From NCBI GenBank assembly GCA_029379385.1, contig CM055613.1:22541652-22605651 (forward strand): a stretch of DNA of 64,000 nt. The letters are read 5' to 3'. A model generated the notes under the pieces. The model made no database searches. It was not told where the DNA came from and saw only the letters and a program-made list of their open reading frames with translations. A program made the position numbers and the translations under genes. Positions 11,780 through 21,562 of this stretch are shown piece after piece (position 1 is the stretch's first letter; each line of letters starts with the position of its first letter). This stretch comes from Quillaja saponaria. Lineage: Eukaryota; Streptophyta; Magnoliopsida; Fabales; Quillajaceae.

Positions 11780-12240
11780 ATCATAGTGATTCACAACAAG
11801 ATAACACCTTTACATTATAAGCTATACAACAGCAGTTTGAGAGGATGGTTGTAATGTATAATGAAGTGAAGGACCAACTAGAAAGATAATCTACTGAGTT
11901 GTCGGAGATAAGGAGGGTGCAATCATCGAAGGGCATAGATCATCAAAGAACAAAAGATTGGAGGCTCGATAGAGGTACGTGATAAAAGGATGTATAGGAG
12001 GGTGCTGGTTGAACTTGAGCTTGATAATGAGAATGAGGATGATGAGGATCAAGCATCTGAAGTAGAAATGGGAAGATTTAGACATACAGGAGATGGTAGG
12101 CTTCATAATGGCTTTATCTCGGTAGTATGCACTTCTTATTTCATTGAAGTGCTAAATTACTTGGTTTTGAATTCATTAAAGAGATGTGTACCAAAGATGC
12201 TGATTTTTCTAATGAGTATGATGAATGTAATAAGGCTTGC
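11780..12240 (+). pseudogene. Gypsy gag N-terminal remnant
   Basis: Translation in mixed frames gives an acidic, coiled-coil-like start: a segment ending in VKDQLER near 11860, then SEIRRVQS, then DNENEDDEDQASEVEMGRF within the open stretch 11990-12316. Short charged helices followed by an acidic stretch are seen at the start of gag in many plant Ty3/gypsy elements. No capsid core and no zinc knuckle follow; integrase sequence starts by about 12240. The gag identity is inferred from position after the PBS and from general character, not from a diagnostic motif. Confidence 0.45.
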
Positions 12241-13594
12241 CTTGGGAAAGTTTTACAAAAATGATAGGTTCTTATTTAAGGAAAATATGTTGTGTGCCTA
12301 TTTGTTCGATGCGTGAGTTGTTGGTGCATGAAGTACATAGTGGTGGTTTGTTAGGCCATTTTTATGTTAGAAAAACTTTGGAGATGTTGCAAGAACATTT
12401 TTACTAGCCTAGGATGAGAAAGGATCTTACACGTAACTGTAATAGATGCATTGCATGTAAGAAGGCCAAATCTAAGGCTTACCTCAAGGTCTACACACAC
12501 CTTTACCTGTACCTAGTGAGCCTTGGGTTGATTTATGCATGGATTTTGTTGGGTTGATTCCATATTCATGGTTGTAAATAGGTTTAGTAAAATGGCGTAT
12601 TTCATTCCATGTCATAAACAGATGATGCCATGAATATAGCTGACTTGTTCTTTAAAGAAATAGTGCATTTGCATGGTGTTTGTAAGAGTACTATGTCAAA
12701 TAGGGATGCTAAGTTCTTTAGTTACTTTTGGAAAGTAGTGGGCTAAACTAAGAACTAAATTATTATTTTCTACTACTTGTGACCCCTAGACTAACAGCCA
12801 AACAAAGGTGGTAGGACATTCACATAATTATTATGCATTGTTGTGGGAAATATTTTAAAAACTTGGGAGGAATGTTTGTCATTCATAGAGTTTGCATATA
12901 ATAGGGCTATGCATTTCACTACTAAATTCTCACCCTTTGAATTATGTATGATTTTAACCCTCTTACTCTATTAGATTTGATTCCTTTACCTAGTTGATGA
13001 AAGGGCTAGCTTAGATAGAAAGAAGAAAGGCTGATTTAGTGAAGTCAACCCATGAAAATGTGAGTCTTATAATTGCGAGGAGGGAATGAACAAGTGGCTA
13101 CCCAAGTAAATAAGGGGAGAAAGCATGTAACATTTGAACCTAGAGATTAGGTTTAGGTTCATTTGCGGAAAGAAAGGTTTCCTGCCTATAGGACAACAAA
13201 ATTACATCCAAGAGGAGATAGGCTGTTTCAAGTCTTAGAGAAAATCAATGATAACAAATATAATTTGGATCTTCCACGTAAGTATAATGTGTCTGCTACA
13301 TTCAATGTTGCTGATCTTTCTCCTTTTGATGCATGTGACGATTCAAGGTTGAATCTTTTGTGGAGGGAGGAAATGATGAGAATCATGGAGAACAAGCATT
13401 TAAGGAGCCTTTACATGTTCGAATGGACCAATAACACAAGCTAGAGCCAAAAGAATCAAGAAGCAATGCAAGGATTAGTTCAAGCTTGTTGGGCTAAGAA
13501 TAATAATTTGCAAAGCAATACAATAATTGAAAAGATAAGCTTGAAGGAAGGAGAATCAACTTTAGTTCATGTGATACAAGTGCAAAAGAATGCG
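12240..13594 (+). pseudogene. Ty3/gypsy integrase and pol C-terminus, nearly full length but broken
   Basis: Integrase joins element cDNA to the host chromosome. In order: FYKNDRFLFKENMLC, a zinc domain with the HEVHSGGLLGHF histidines and CNRCIACKKAKS cysteines, the catalytic core with CMDFV near 12530 (first Asp), a block reading SNRDAKF where SDRD is usual (catalytic Asp is Asn, codon 12699-12701), then an NRAMHF-like block, and DERASLDRKKK. The C-terminal domain is in the open stretch 13163-13444 (RKERFPAYRTTKLHPRGD, then YNVSATFNVADLSPFDA). The tail runs to the LTR. Several stops (for example a Trp-to-stop at about 12405) and frameshifts are present. The missing Asp alone would inactivate it. 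Confidence 0.9.
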
Positions 13595-14012
13595 TGAAGG
13601 GCTGGGCTGAACATTACTTTTAATTAAGCCTATATAGTTTATCTTATATTTCGTGTTAATTGGACTTTAAGTAGGCTTTTATTTATAATTGGATTACTAA
13701 TCCTACTTGGGATAGGAATCCATTAGTTTTAGAGTTTTTATTTGTTCCCTTATATAGAGGTAGGGTGAACTCATAAAGGCCGATTAGAATTCAATATAAA
13801 GTTTTCAAGGAGACATAGCTTTCTCTTGTCCTATCATCAACTATCTTCTGAACTTATCAAAGATCTCATCATTGTGGCGTTCAATCATGGATTAGGGTTC
13901 TTGGAGCTTGCAATTCAAGGGTTTTTAATCTTCTTGCAATCTGACTTCTAGCTTTCTTGGGGTTTTGTTACAATCTCGTGTAGGTTTAAGGCATTCATCA
14001 ACACCAAGTTCA
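13595..14012 (+). repeat. Gypsy family A 3' LTR (copy 3)
   Basis: 418 bp from TGAAGGGCTG to AAGTTCA. It is collinear with 11049-11484 apart from small deletions; the GAATTTTAATGGGCT segment of copy 2 is missing. Both contain the TATA tract, GTTTTCAAG-AG-CATAGCTTTCTCTTG and a terminal GGTTTAAGGCATTCAT. The end is fixed less precisely than the start. Confidence 0.8.
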
Positions 14013-14539
14013 ATCAACCTATGTTTCCTTTAAACTAAATTTAGTTCTTCCTCATAACATACATACTCTCAAAATCCTTGGAAAGAACTTATAAACACAC
14101 ATTCTAATGAAAAGAAAATCCTAAATCCTCCCCCCTATACTTAATCCTTACATCGTCCCTAATGTAAGACTAATATGTAAATAGGAGTAACGAGAAACAA
14201 AGACATGAATGAAAGTAAAAAGAGATGCAAATCTTATGTTGTGGCCAATTTTCCACCCTTAGGATTGCCTTCCAATCAACACATTTCTTTAACATCATTA
14301 GCCCAACTCAAAACTCCCTTAATCAATATAGGATGGATCATCCAAACTCCACCTCTTCTACACTTGTCACATGAAAACCCTCATAATAAGGCTTAAGCCT
14401 ATGTCCAGTTCACTTTGAACTCCTTATCCGTCTTCAAACTTTGAATTGCTCACCATAAGGAAACACATTAGTAATAAAAAAAGGTCCAACCCTATCAAGA
14501 ACGTAACTTACCTAAGAAAAAACTTAAGGCACAACTGAG
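14013..14539 (-). pseudogene. Athila-like gypsy: end of pol and following region
   Basis: On the minus strand, 14510 to about 14360 reads as the end of an Athila-type pol: a KLRS...GPFFITNVFPYG-like string, then DKEFKVNW, then LKPYYEG. This matches the usual tail after integrase, in which a product ending in FKVNGHRLK closes the frame. It continues the integrase at 15130, from which it is separated by the RTE insertion at 14540-15065. The rest, 14013-14360, has no clear content and may be the start of the element's 3' non-coding region. Confidence 0.55.
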
Positions 14540-15065
14540 CATGAGTAGGGTGGGCAAAGTGGCAAAGTGCTTCGGGAGTTTTATGTGATCATAAAATCCC
14601 GAATAGATTGAAAGAAAAATTTTACAAGACAATAGTGAGACCAACTATGCTGTCTAGTACTGAATGTTAGGCAGTTAAGAAGTAACACTCCCATAAGATG
14701 AGAGTAGCCAAAATGAGATGTTGAAATGACAGAATAAGGAATGAGAAGATCTGTAAGAAGGTGGAAGTAGCACGTATTGAGGAGAAAATGAGGGAGAATC
14801 ACCTACATTGGTTTAGACATATCCAACATCGGCCAATAGATGCAATAGTTAAGAAAAGTGACTTGGTACAGGTGTCAGGTGTTAGACGTAGTAGGGGGAG
14901 ACCGAAACTTACATGGGGGCAATCATCGAGAAAGATATGGCTACTCTAAGGGATTACTAAAAATGTTGTCATGGATCAATAGCGAATGCAGGAAAATGAT
15001 TCATATAGCCGAAACCCAACTCAGTTTAGGATTTAAGGCTCGTTGAGTTGAGTTAAGTTAAGTTG
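14540..15065 (+). mobile_element. RTE-type LINE fragment (second copy, 3' end only)
   Basis: Matches 9915-10455 in the same orientation: the C-terminal tail including VRRSRGRPKLTWG in 14761-14949, ATTCATATAGCCGA, and a (TTGAGTTAAG) tail. Severe 5' truncation is usual for LINE insertions. It splits the minus-strand Athila-like pol, so it inserted after that element. Confidence 0.85.
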
Positions 15066-15990
15066 CCCCCATCTCTATATTATATTGCTTCCCGCCTAAA
15101 ATGCCTTGTGTTCTAGTTCAACTGGAAGGTGACATGGCTTACCATATACTAACCTAAAAGGTGATATCCATTGACAATAAGTGTTTTATATGTTGTTCTA
15201 TAAGCCCAAAATGTATCATTAAGACTCAAACTCCAATCCTTCCTATTTATATTCACAATCTTCTCTAAAATGGACTTGACCACTTGATTTGACACTTTAA
15301 ACCTGTCCACTAGTTTTTGGATGGTATAGTGTAGAGACTTTGTGTGTAACATTGTATTTCCTTAACAAAGCTTCAAATGATCAACTGCAAAAATGGCTTC
15401 ATACATCACTAATTATTGCTCATGGTGTTCCAAATCTTACAAATATGTTAGTCTTCACAAAATCTACAACCATTTTTGAATCATTAGTATAGGTGGCTTG
15501 TGCTTCCACCCATTTTAACTCGTAATCAACAGCAAAAAGTATGTAAAGATTACCACATGAAGAAGGAAAAGGTCCCATGTAATCAATTCCCTAAACATTA
15601 AAGATTTCAACAGTGGGTATAAATGTTTAAAGCATTTGATTTCGTGCACCTAAGTTACCTATTCTCTGACAACGATCACATGATTTGCAAAAATGGAATG
15701 CATTTTTGAATAATGTAGGCTAGAAAAATCCACTCTTAAATACCTGAAGAATTGTTCTCTTTGCTCCAAAATGTCTGCCTTATGCATAAGAGTGACAAAA
15801 AGTCAAGATAGATGAAAATTTAGAATTAGGTACACACCATCTTATCATTTGATTCATGCAATACTTCCACAAATATAGATCATCCCACACATATTGCCTT
15901 GCAGTCTTCTTTAGTTTATCTCTCTGTGCCCGAGACAAGTCATCCAGTATCTTTTCAGTGACTAGGTAGTTCACAATCGGCACACTAAGG
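15066..15990 (-). pseudogene. Athila-like gypsy integrase remnant
   Basis: Minus-strand integrase of an Athila-like Ty3/gypsy element. From the N-terminus (right): IVNYLVTEKILDDLSRAQRD in 15780-15983, FCHSYA and GRHFGAKRT (histidines), CKSCDRCQRIGNLG (zinc cysteines, about 15650-15690), GIDYMGPFPSS with the first catalytic Asp, the YTNDSKMVVDFVKTNIF block, FGTP-AIISD with the second Asp, then [14 protein letters not shown]. The Glu-containing NGQAEVSNRE block is corrupted (SGQV), and the open stretch 15149-15352 continues with [19 protein letters not shown] and [10 protein letters not shown]. At least five stops. The missing Glu region and frameshifts rule out function. Confidence 0.9.
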
Positions 15991-16735
15991 AACCGAAGTG
16001 TTCAAAGAGAGTAGTTGCTCATCCGGAAAGTTTTCACATAAAGGAAGAACAAAGAGACAACTTCATCCTAATAAAGGGACTCAAGTGGTCAACAACTACG
16101 TTATCACTTCCCTTTTTGTCCTTTATTACCATATCAAATTCTTGCAAGAGAAGTATCCACCTTATAAGTCTTGGCTTAGCCTCCTTAGTGAGTAAGCACC
16201 TAAGAGTTGCATGATTAGAAAAAACAGTTACTTTAGTACCAATTAAATAAGAAAAAAATTGTCCAAAGCAAAAATAATTGCTAACAGCTCTTTTTTAGTT
16301 GTTGAATAGTTAAGCTAAGCATCATTCAAGGTCCTTGATGCATAATAGATGACATGTGGAAGCTTGCCAACTCATTGCCCCAAAACAGTTCCCATAGCTT
16401 AATCACTCGCATTGCACATTAGCTCAAATAGAAAGCTCTAATTGGGTGGTTGAATAATGGGAGTTGTGATTAAGAGCTCTTTAAGCCTTTCTAATGCTTT
16501 CTTGCATTCTTCACTGAACTCGAATGTCACTTCCATTTGTAGTAATTTGCATAAAGGTAGAGTAATCTTTGAAAAGTCTTTGATGAATCTTCGATAAAAA
16601 ACTTGCATGCCGAAGAAAAGAATGAACCTTTTTCACACATGTAGGGGTGGTAAAGAAAGTACAAGATTTATCAACTTTTATTCCGTTAGCAGATTTAACC
16701 TATAGCTGTTTTATGATCTATTAGCACATGAACTA
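15991..16735 (-). pseudogene. Athila-like gypsy RT C-terminus and RNase H remnant
   Basis: On the minus strand the RT thumb appears first (SNGIKVDKS at about 16690, then YRRFIKDFSK-like at about 16580 and EECKKALERLKELL), followed by RNase H ([47 protein letters not shown], then [12 protein letters not shown]). The fold, which degrades the RNA strand of the hybrid, keeps NYSTTKKE with its Glu. The RT palm and fingers, including the YMDD-type motif, are missing: sequence passes from HKTAIG (near 16720) straight to SNGIKVDK. That is a clean in-order deletion of roughly 600-700 bp of coding sequence. Confidence 0.85.
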
Positions 16736-17400
16736 ATTTCTCCTCTTGCAATGCCATGTGGTTCTGTGCAATGATTATAAACAATGTGTCGTCCTTGCTT
16801 AGTTACATATATTTAATATGCTCGGGAAGAGGTTTAAGCTCTAAGCTAGGGCTTGCAACATAGAAGGTAAAAGTTTCTTGTTAGATAAAAGCAAAGAAAT
16901 ATACAAAACATTATATCTATTTGGAACACTTGGTAATGATTCTAGAGATGCCATGGCTTCCTCAATGATGTCACTAACATGCACATCTCTTATAATGCAT
17001 CCTCGCTAATTAGCTCAAAGTGTTGTTGCTCTAAAGAGTCAAATATATCAATAGAAAAACAAGAATACAGATCACTTGGATATATCATTGCTTCAAAAAT
17101 ATTGAAGCATATAACTTCACCATCAAACTCCATGGTAGATATATGCATCAATGTTAGTTCGAACAGTTTTCATGAATGGCCGCCCTAAGAGTAGTGGGTG
17201 ATGAATCATCCTCGATATCAAAAACATAAAAATCAATTGGGAAAACTGATTTATATACCTATACCAAAGCATTCTCCAAAACACCCTTTGGATAAGTGTT
17301 AGATTAATCAACAATTTGAATAACCACACTAGTTTCCTTAAGTGAACCAAGATTTAAAAAAGCATAAATGGAATAAGGCATAACATTAATGGATGCTCCT
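16736..17400 (-). pseudogene. Athila-like gypsy protease and protease-RT linker remnant
   Basis: The minus-strand open stretch 17123-17350 contains GVFWRMLWYRYINQF in a shifted reading of the usual GVLEDVLVQVD, then FMFLISRMIHHPLLLGRPFMKT. The sequence PLLLGRPF is the flap/C-terminal hallmark of gypsy aspartic proteases, followed by T-R--ID. Downstream (to 16740) come SLEQQHFELISEDA and ESLPSVPN-like linker sequence, then KPLPSHLKY-like sequence before RT. The catalytic Asp would lie upstream near 17400, where the frame is not clear. Confidence 0.8.
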
Positions 17401-19150
17401 AAATCAAGCATTGCTTTTTCAAACTTGTTGTTCCTATTGTGCATGGTATGGTAAAGCTCCCTGGATCTTTACATTTTGGAGGAAGCTTTCTTTGCAAATA
17501 GCAGTTACATTCTCCCCCACTCTTACTAGCTCATCACCCTTTAATTTTCATTTTGTGGTGCACAGCTTCTTTAGGAATTTTACAAAGCATGGTACTTGTT
17601 TAATAGCATCCAAAAAAGGTAATGTTCACTTGTACTTTATGAAGGTATCCAGAATTTCCTTCTCAAGTTCCTCCTAAGGACTTTGCAAATCTATCAAGAA
17701 AAGGTAGAAAAGGAATATTAGTAGAAACAGGAACCTTAGAATTTACCTTAGGTGCCAAAACACTCTCAGTATGACTAGTGGCTTCATCTTTCTTAAGAGC
17801 TGATTTCTCTTTTTCTTTTGCTGTTTTTAGTGCCTTCTCAAGTTGTTTCCCACTCCTTAAATCATGACACTTGCAGTCTCTTGGATTAATCATATTCTAA
17901 GATGCAAGTTCCCAAATCCTTATGTTTCCATTATGCCCACAATATTGGCCAATTAGCTCACTTGTGTCTCTAAATTCTTGAATGTTGTCCTAGTTTCCTA
18001 TTGGAATTGCAAAGTGTTAGTAGACAAAGACTTAACTATATCCTCAAGAGACATACCTTGATTTTGAGGGGCTTATTGTCTAGCTTAGAGGGTAGTTGAG
18101 ATTGATAAAATCCCAGTTATTGATTTGGAGGCGCATTGTGAATAGTTGGATTTCCATAGCTAAGGTTTGAATGGAAATTCAACCTAGATTGTAGGTATTG
18201 AAGTATGGATCATATTTGCGTTGTGGCTGCCTTGAAAATCTACCTATGACATTGACTTGCATCACAAGTTCCTCTCGAAGTGTAAGGCACATGTCAGTTA
18301 GATGTCCTATAGCTAAACAAATTCCACTAGCCTTGGATTGTTGCAAGTTCCCTACAGTCATTTGAAGCATAAGAGAGGTTAAATTAGTAATTTTTTTTAT
18401 TCCAAAGAAGATGTACTTACCTCACGAACTTTTTGTGGCAGGACTCATGTTAGGTGCTAAATTGTTGAGACTTTGCAGCCATGTTGGAAATTAAAATTTT
18501 AACAGCCTTCGTGTATTGTCTACCAATGATCCTCCACTTGTCACATCAATTATGCTGACTATGTTAGGAGGAGTCCTTCATAGAACTACTGGACCAATAG
18601 TTGATCATTAATTTGATGATGCGGGCAGCTTTCACACAGCTTCTTAAAACACTCCAAATACTCATACAATGATTGTCTATTATATTGTTTGATTCCAAAA
18701 GTTTTTTTTCTAATGTTGGCAGCTCGTGAAGCAGGGGAAATACTTCTCTAAAAATAACTTTTTCATCATAGTCCATGTTGTTATGGATCTTGATGATAAG
18801 TAGTAGAGCCAATCCTTGGCTATGTCAACCAAAGACAATGGAAAAGCTTTAAGCTTGATTTAGTTTTTGGAAATCCCAGTAGGTTTCATGCTTGAACAAA
18901 CCACATGAAACTCCTTTAAGTGTTTGTGAGGATCTTCCCATGCAAGCTCACAAAAAGTTGGCAAAAGATGGATTAGACCAAATTTTAATTCAAAAGTAAC
19001 ATCTAAAGTAGGATATTCAATGCAAAGTGGTTGTTGGTTTAGATCAATAGCTGCCAACTCCTTTAGGGTTTGGTTTGCATTGTTTGCCATGCTTTTTAGA
19101 TTTTGATGAATTGGATGTTGAGACTGCTTATTGATGAGCTCCAATGAACT
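17401..19150 (-). pseudogene. Athila-like gypsy gag remnant
   Basis: Minus strand. The N-terminal open stretch 18860-19144 is clear: TLKELAAIDLNQQPLCIEYP, then FELKFGLIHLLPTF, DPHKHLKEFHVVCSSMKP. It continues after 18860 through FPLSL and later YDEKVIFREVFPLLHELPTL in 18564-18812 (a shifted reading of FLEKYFPASRA-like sequence), then ICLAIGHLTDMC at 18179-18370 and, near the C-terminus, 17663-17893 (CHDLRSGKQLE). Capsid sequence of this type forms the virus-like particle. Multiple frameshifts. The region 17400-17660 carries a low-identity link towards protease. Confidence 0.85.
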
Positions 19151-19255
19151 TTCTTATTTGTTGGACTCTAAGAGTGGAATCTTCGCTTGTCATACAAGCC
19201 AGTAAAATAGAATAAAAAGAAGAGCTTATATTAAGTTGAGAAATGAAATAAATTA

Positions 19256-19290
19256 TCAACTCCCTGGCAACGATGTTAAAATTTAATGCG
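19256..19290 (-). promoter_or_regulatory. Primer-binding site of the minus-strand Athila-like element
   Basis: On the minus strand, AAATTTTAACATCGTTGCCAGGGAGTT lies about 115 bp before gag. It resembles the TTTTTGGCGCCGTTGCCGGGGA start of Athila/Tat internal regions, with GGCGCC changed. It marks the 5' end of the internal region, so a 5' LTR would lie beyond 19290. Confidence 0.6.
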
Positions 19291-20138
19291 TGTCAAAACA
19301 TGGTTGAAAGAACATGTTCCAAAATACTTTTATGCAATCGTAAGATATCTACAAGTGACCCTCCATCCATGTACGCCAAAACTAGGGCTTATTTGCCCCG
19401 ATCTGGAGTAATAAAATCCCTGTGGAATTCTACAAGACCTTATAGCTGGTACTTCACATAATATATGTCTCGTAAGAAGTTGTTGGCTTTCCTCCTACAG
19501 AAGCACAAAGTAAATAAATGTTAAAATAAGTGAATCTATGCTAAAAACATCCTTTGAGAGGAACTTGTCCTTTAAACTAACCGTGTGTATTGCTGTTTAT
19601 TTGGCATCCAATACATTTTTAAAAGCTTGGCGATTATTTTCTTCAGAATTAGATAATAGGATTTCATTGGACATTCCTGACCATCATAGGATATAACACA
19701 TCTAGAGTGTTTTTCATTACCATAAAAGTCTATTTAATCTACCCCTGCCTACACAAAATAACCATCCAAATTGCAGCATGCAAAATTACCTAAGCTTGCC
19801 TAAGAGCCAAAGAAATCACAATATGCTAGCAGTACACAAAATTAGGCATAATTTTCTCTTGCATAGTCAAAGTCATTATATACTTAAACCAGCATATGAA
19901 ACTTAAATCAGTTTTATTAGTTGTTTTGTTAGTTGGGTCGAACTATTGTTTGCGTTGCTTTGGTTGTAAATGTTTAAGATAGGTATAGATTTGGTTTACT
20001 TGGGTATGTAGATGTACAAGTTAAGTTTTTGTTATTGTAGATGTTGCTTTTTTTTTCCCCCAATTTTTCAGTTGGGACTTCTTCTTAAACTCACTTAGTA
20101 TTTTCTGATAAAGTTTACTTCTTTTTTATTACATAGCC
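19291..20138. other. Unassigned; may hold the 5' LTR of the minus-strand gypsy element
   Basis: By position the first few hundred bases should be the 5' LTR of the element ending at the PBS, but no matching second LTR is in the window, so its edge cannot be set. The right part has a poly-T tract near 20049 and a pyrimidine-rich stretch ending in ATAG just before the transposase-like start at 20139. The CACTA 5' terminus (CACTACAAGAAA) is not seen here. Confidence 0.4.
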
Positions 20139-21500
20139 ATGCCTAGAGGACATCGTACCCCTATTCGAGGGCATCCTAGAGCTTCATCATCTCTGTCTAC
20201 AGTACTGGCATCATCTCCATCTACTCTAGCGGCTTCATCTCCATCTACAGCTCCTGCACTTCCAGCTCCCTCTATAGCTCCACCCCTTAGTGTTCCATTA
20301 CTTACTCCATCCTTGGAGTATGGTCGTGTACTTTCTGACATAGGCTCAGATCAGATCCCATCAAGCTTGGGATCTGCAACTACATGTAAATTACAATTTC
20401 AAATTTTGATAATGAATTTTTTATTTATTTATTGAATTTTTGAATTTCATTGTTCTTACACTACTTAACTTATATTATAGCTACAGATCATCATAGTGAT
20501 GTCAAGTATAGGGCGGATCTTAAGCCCTGTATAGAGGACGATGTCCCCCATGAGGCCAGCAGTGTCACTGAGTTTAGTGCGGACACATAAAGGGGAAGAA
20601 GGGCAAAAATGAGATTGCCCTTCCCTATAAGGTTAAGGAGAATCGCCCACTCATCCACATAGCTGGAAGCAAGTAAATTGTCTTTATAATTTTGTGTTCA
20701 ATTATATTTATATCTTATATTTTACTAATGTTCGTTTCTTTGCGCTTATATTGCAAAGCATTTGTTGGGGACAACCCTAAGAACACAAAGATGGCGATTA
20801 TCATTTTTGGTATCATCATGAAGCACCTTCCAAATTTGCTTTTCCAGTATCGGAAGTTCCCAGAGGACAAGAATACCTTATGCTATAATGATTTTATGGT
20901 ATGTTCAATTTTATTATCATTTATGTTTTAATTTCATTTTAATATGTTCTTAAATTACTGATAACATGCTTTTGTTTTGTAATTTATGCTACAAAGATGG
21001 TTTAGGGTCATCCCCAAGGAGAGAGCTGCATCTCGGGCTGTATTTAATGCAATAAGCATGAAGAGAAGTAGCGATATATCTGAGAAGCTACATGCATAAC
21101 TAAAGAGAAGGTAGCCATCGAGTCCACTCGCTTGGAAGGAGGATGGGCGCCTAGATTGGATCCTATTGAATTTGTAAAATTCCTTGTGTGACCAGTGGGT
21201 GAGCCCTGACTTCCAAAAGCATTCCCAGACTATGGCAAGTGAATAGGCAAGTGGGTGATGAGCATATTCACCATGCTTCTGGCTCCGTCAATACAACTGT
21301 TCACCAGTTGCTTAATATTTAATTTAATAAATATTAATTATAAATTTGTATCACAGCCTTTTTAACTAATATTGTTTTAAAAGTTTTATACATGAGCAAA
21401 ATTTGGGTCTAGAACCTACAATTATTAAGATTTTCGACTACACTCACAAGAGAAAGTCTAGGTGACTTTGTTGACATGAATTCGAAGGCTATTAGTATAA
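20139..21500 (+). pseudogene. Plant transposase-like gene (Transposase_24 / Ptta-En/Spm type), exons with decay
   Basis: Candidate exons with GT/AG borders: 20139-20384 (starts MPRGHRTPIRGHPR, then a Ser/Pro/Ala-rich repeat), 20481-20677, 20759-20898 (FVGDNPKNTKMAIIIFGIIM, then YRKFPEDKN), 20997-21235, and about 21390-21500. The last contains LGLEPTIIKIFDYTHKRK, resembling the LGREPT--EVF-YTHTK signature near the C-terminus of plant Transposase_24 proteins, the second gene commonly found in En/Spm-like elements. The VGDNPK...PNLLFQY block resembles the VGDNAK...P-----W block of the same family. A stop at about 20588 and stops in the last exon indicate decay. It lies just upstream of the array and the CACTA 3' end, which supports the assignment. 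Confidence 0.55.
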
Positions 21501-21562
21501 GTACGATTTTTTTTATTTTTTATTTTTGGTTTACAACATACATAACTTATTTTCATTTGCAG

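Larger units (their letters stand above)
11485..13594 (+). mobile_element. Internal region of gypsy family A, deletion derivative
   Basis: Only 2.1 kb lie between the two LTRs, against roughly 4-5 kb in a full Ty3/gypsy element. A gag N-terminal fragment is joined directly to integrase; protease, RT and RNase H are absent. A (TA)n tract (11625-11660) followed by T(23) interrupts the leader. Confidence 0.8.

Noticed and set aside
20129..20341. Ala/Gly/Asp-rich minus-strand frame
   Set aside because: Antisense shadow of the Ser/Pro/Ala repeat in the transposase-like first exon.
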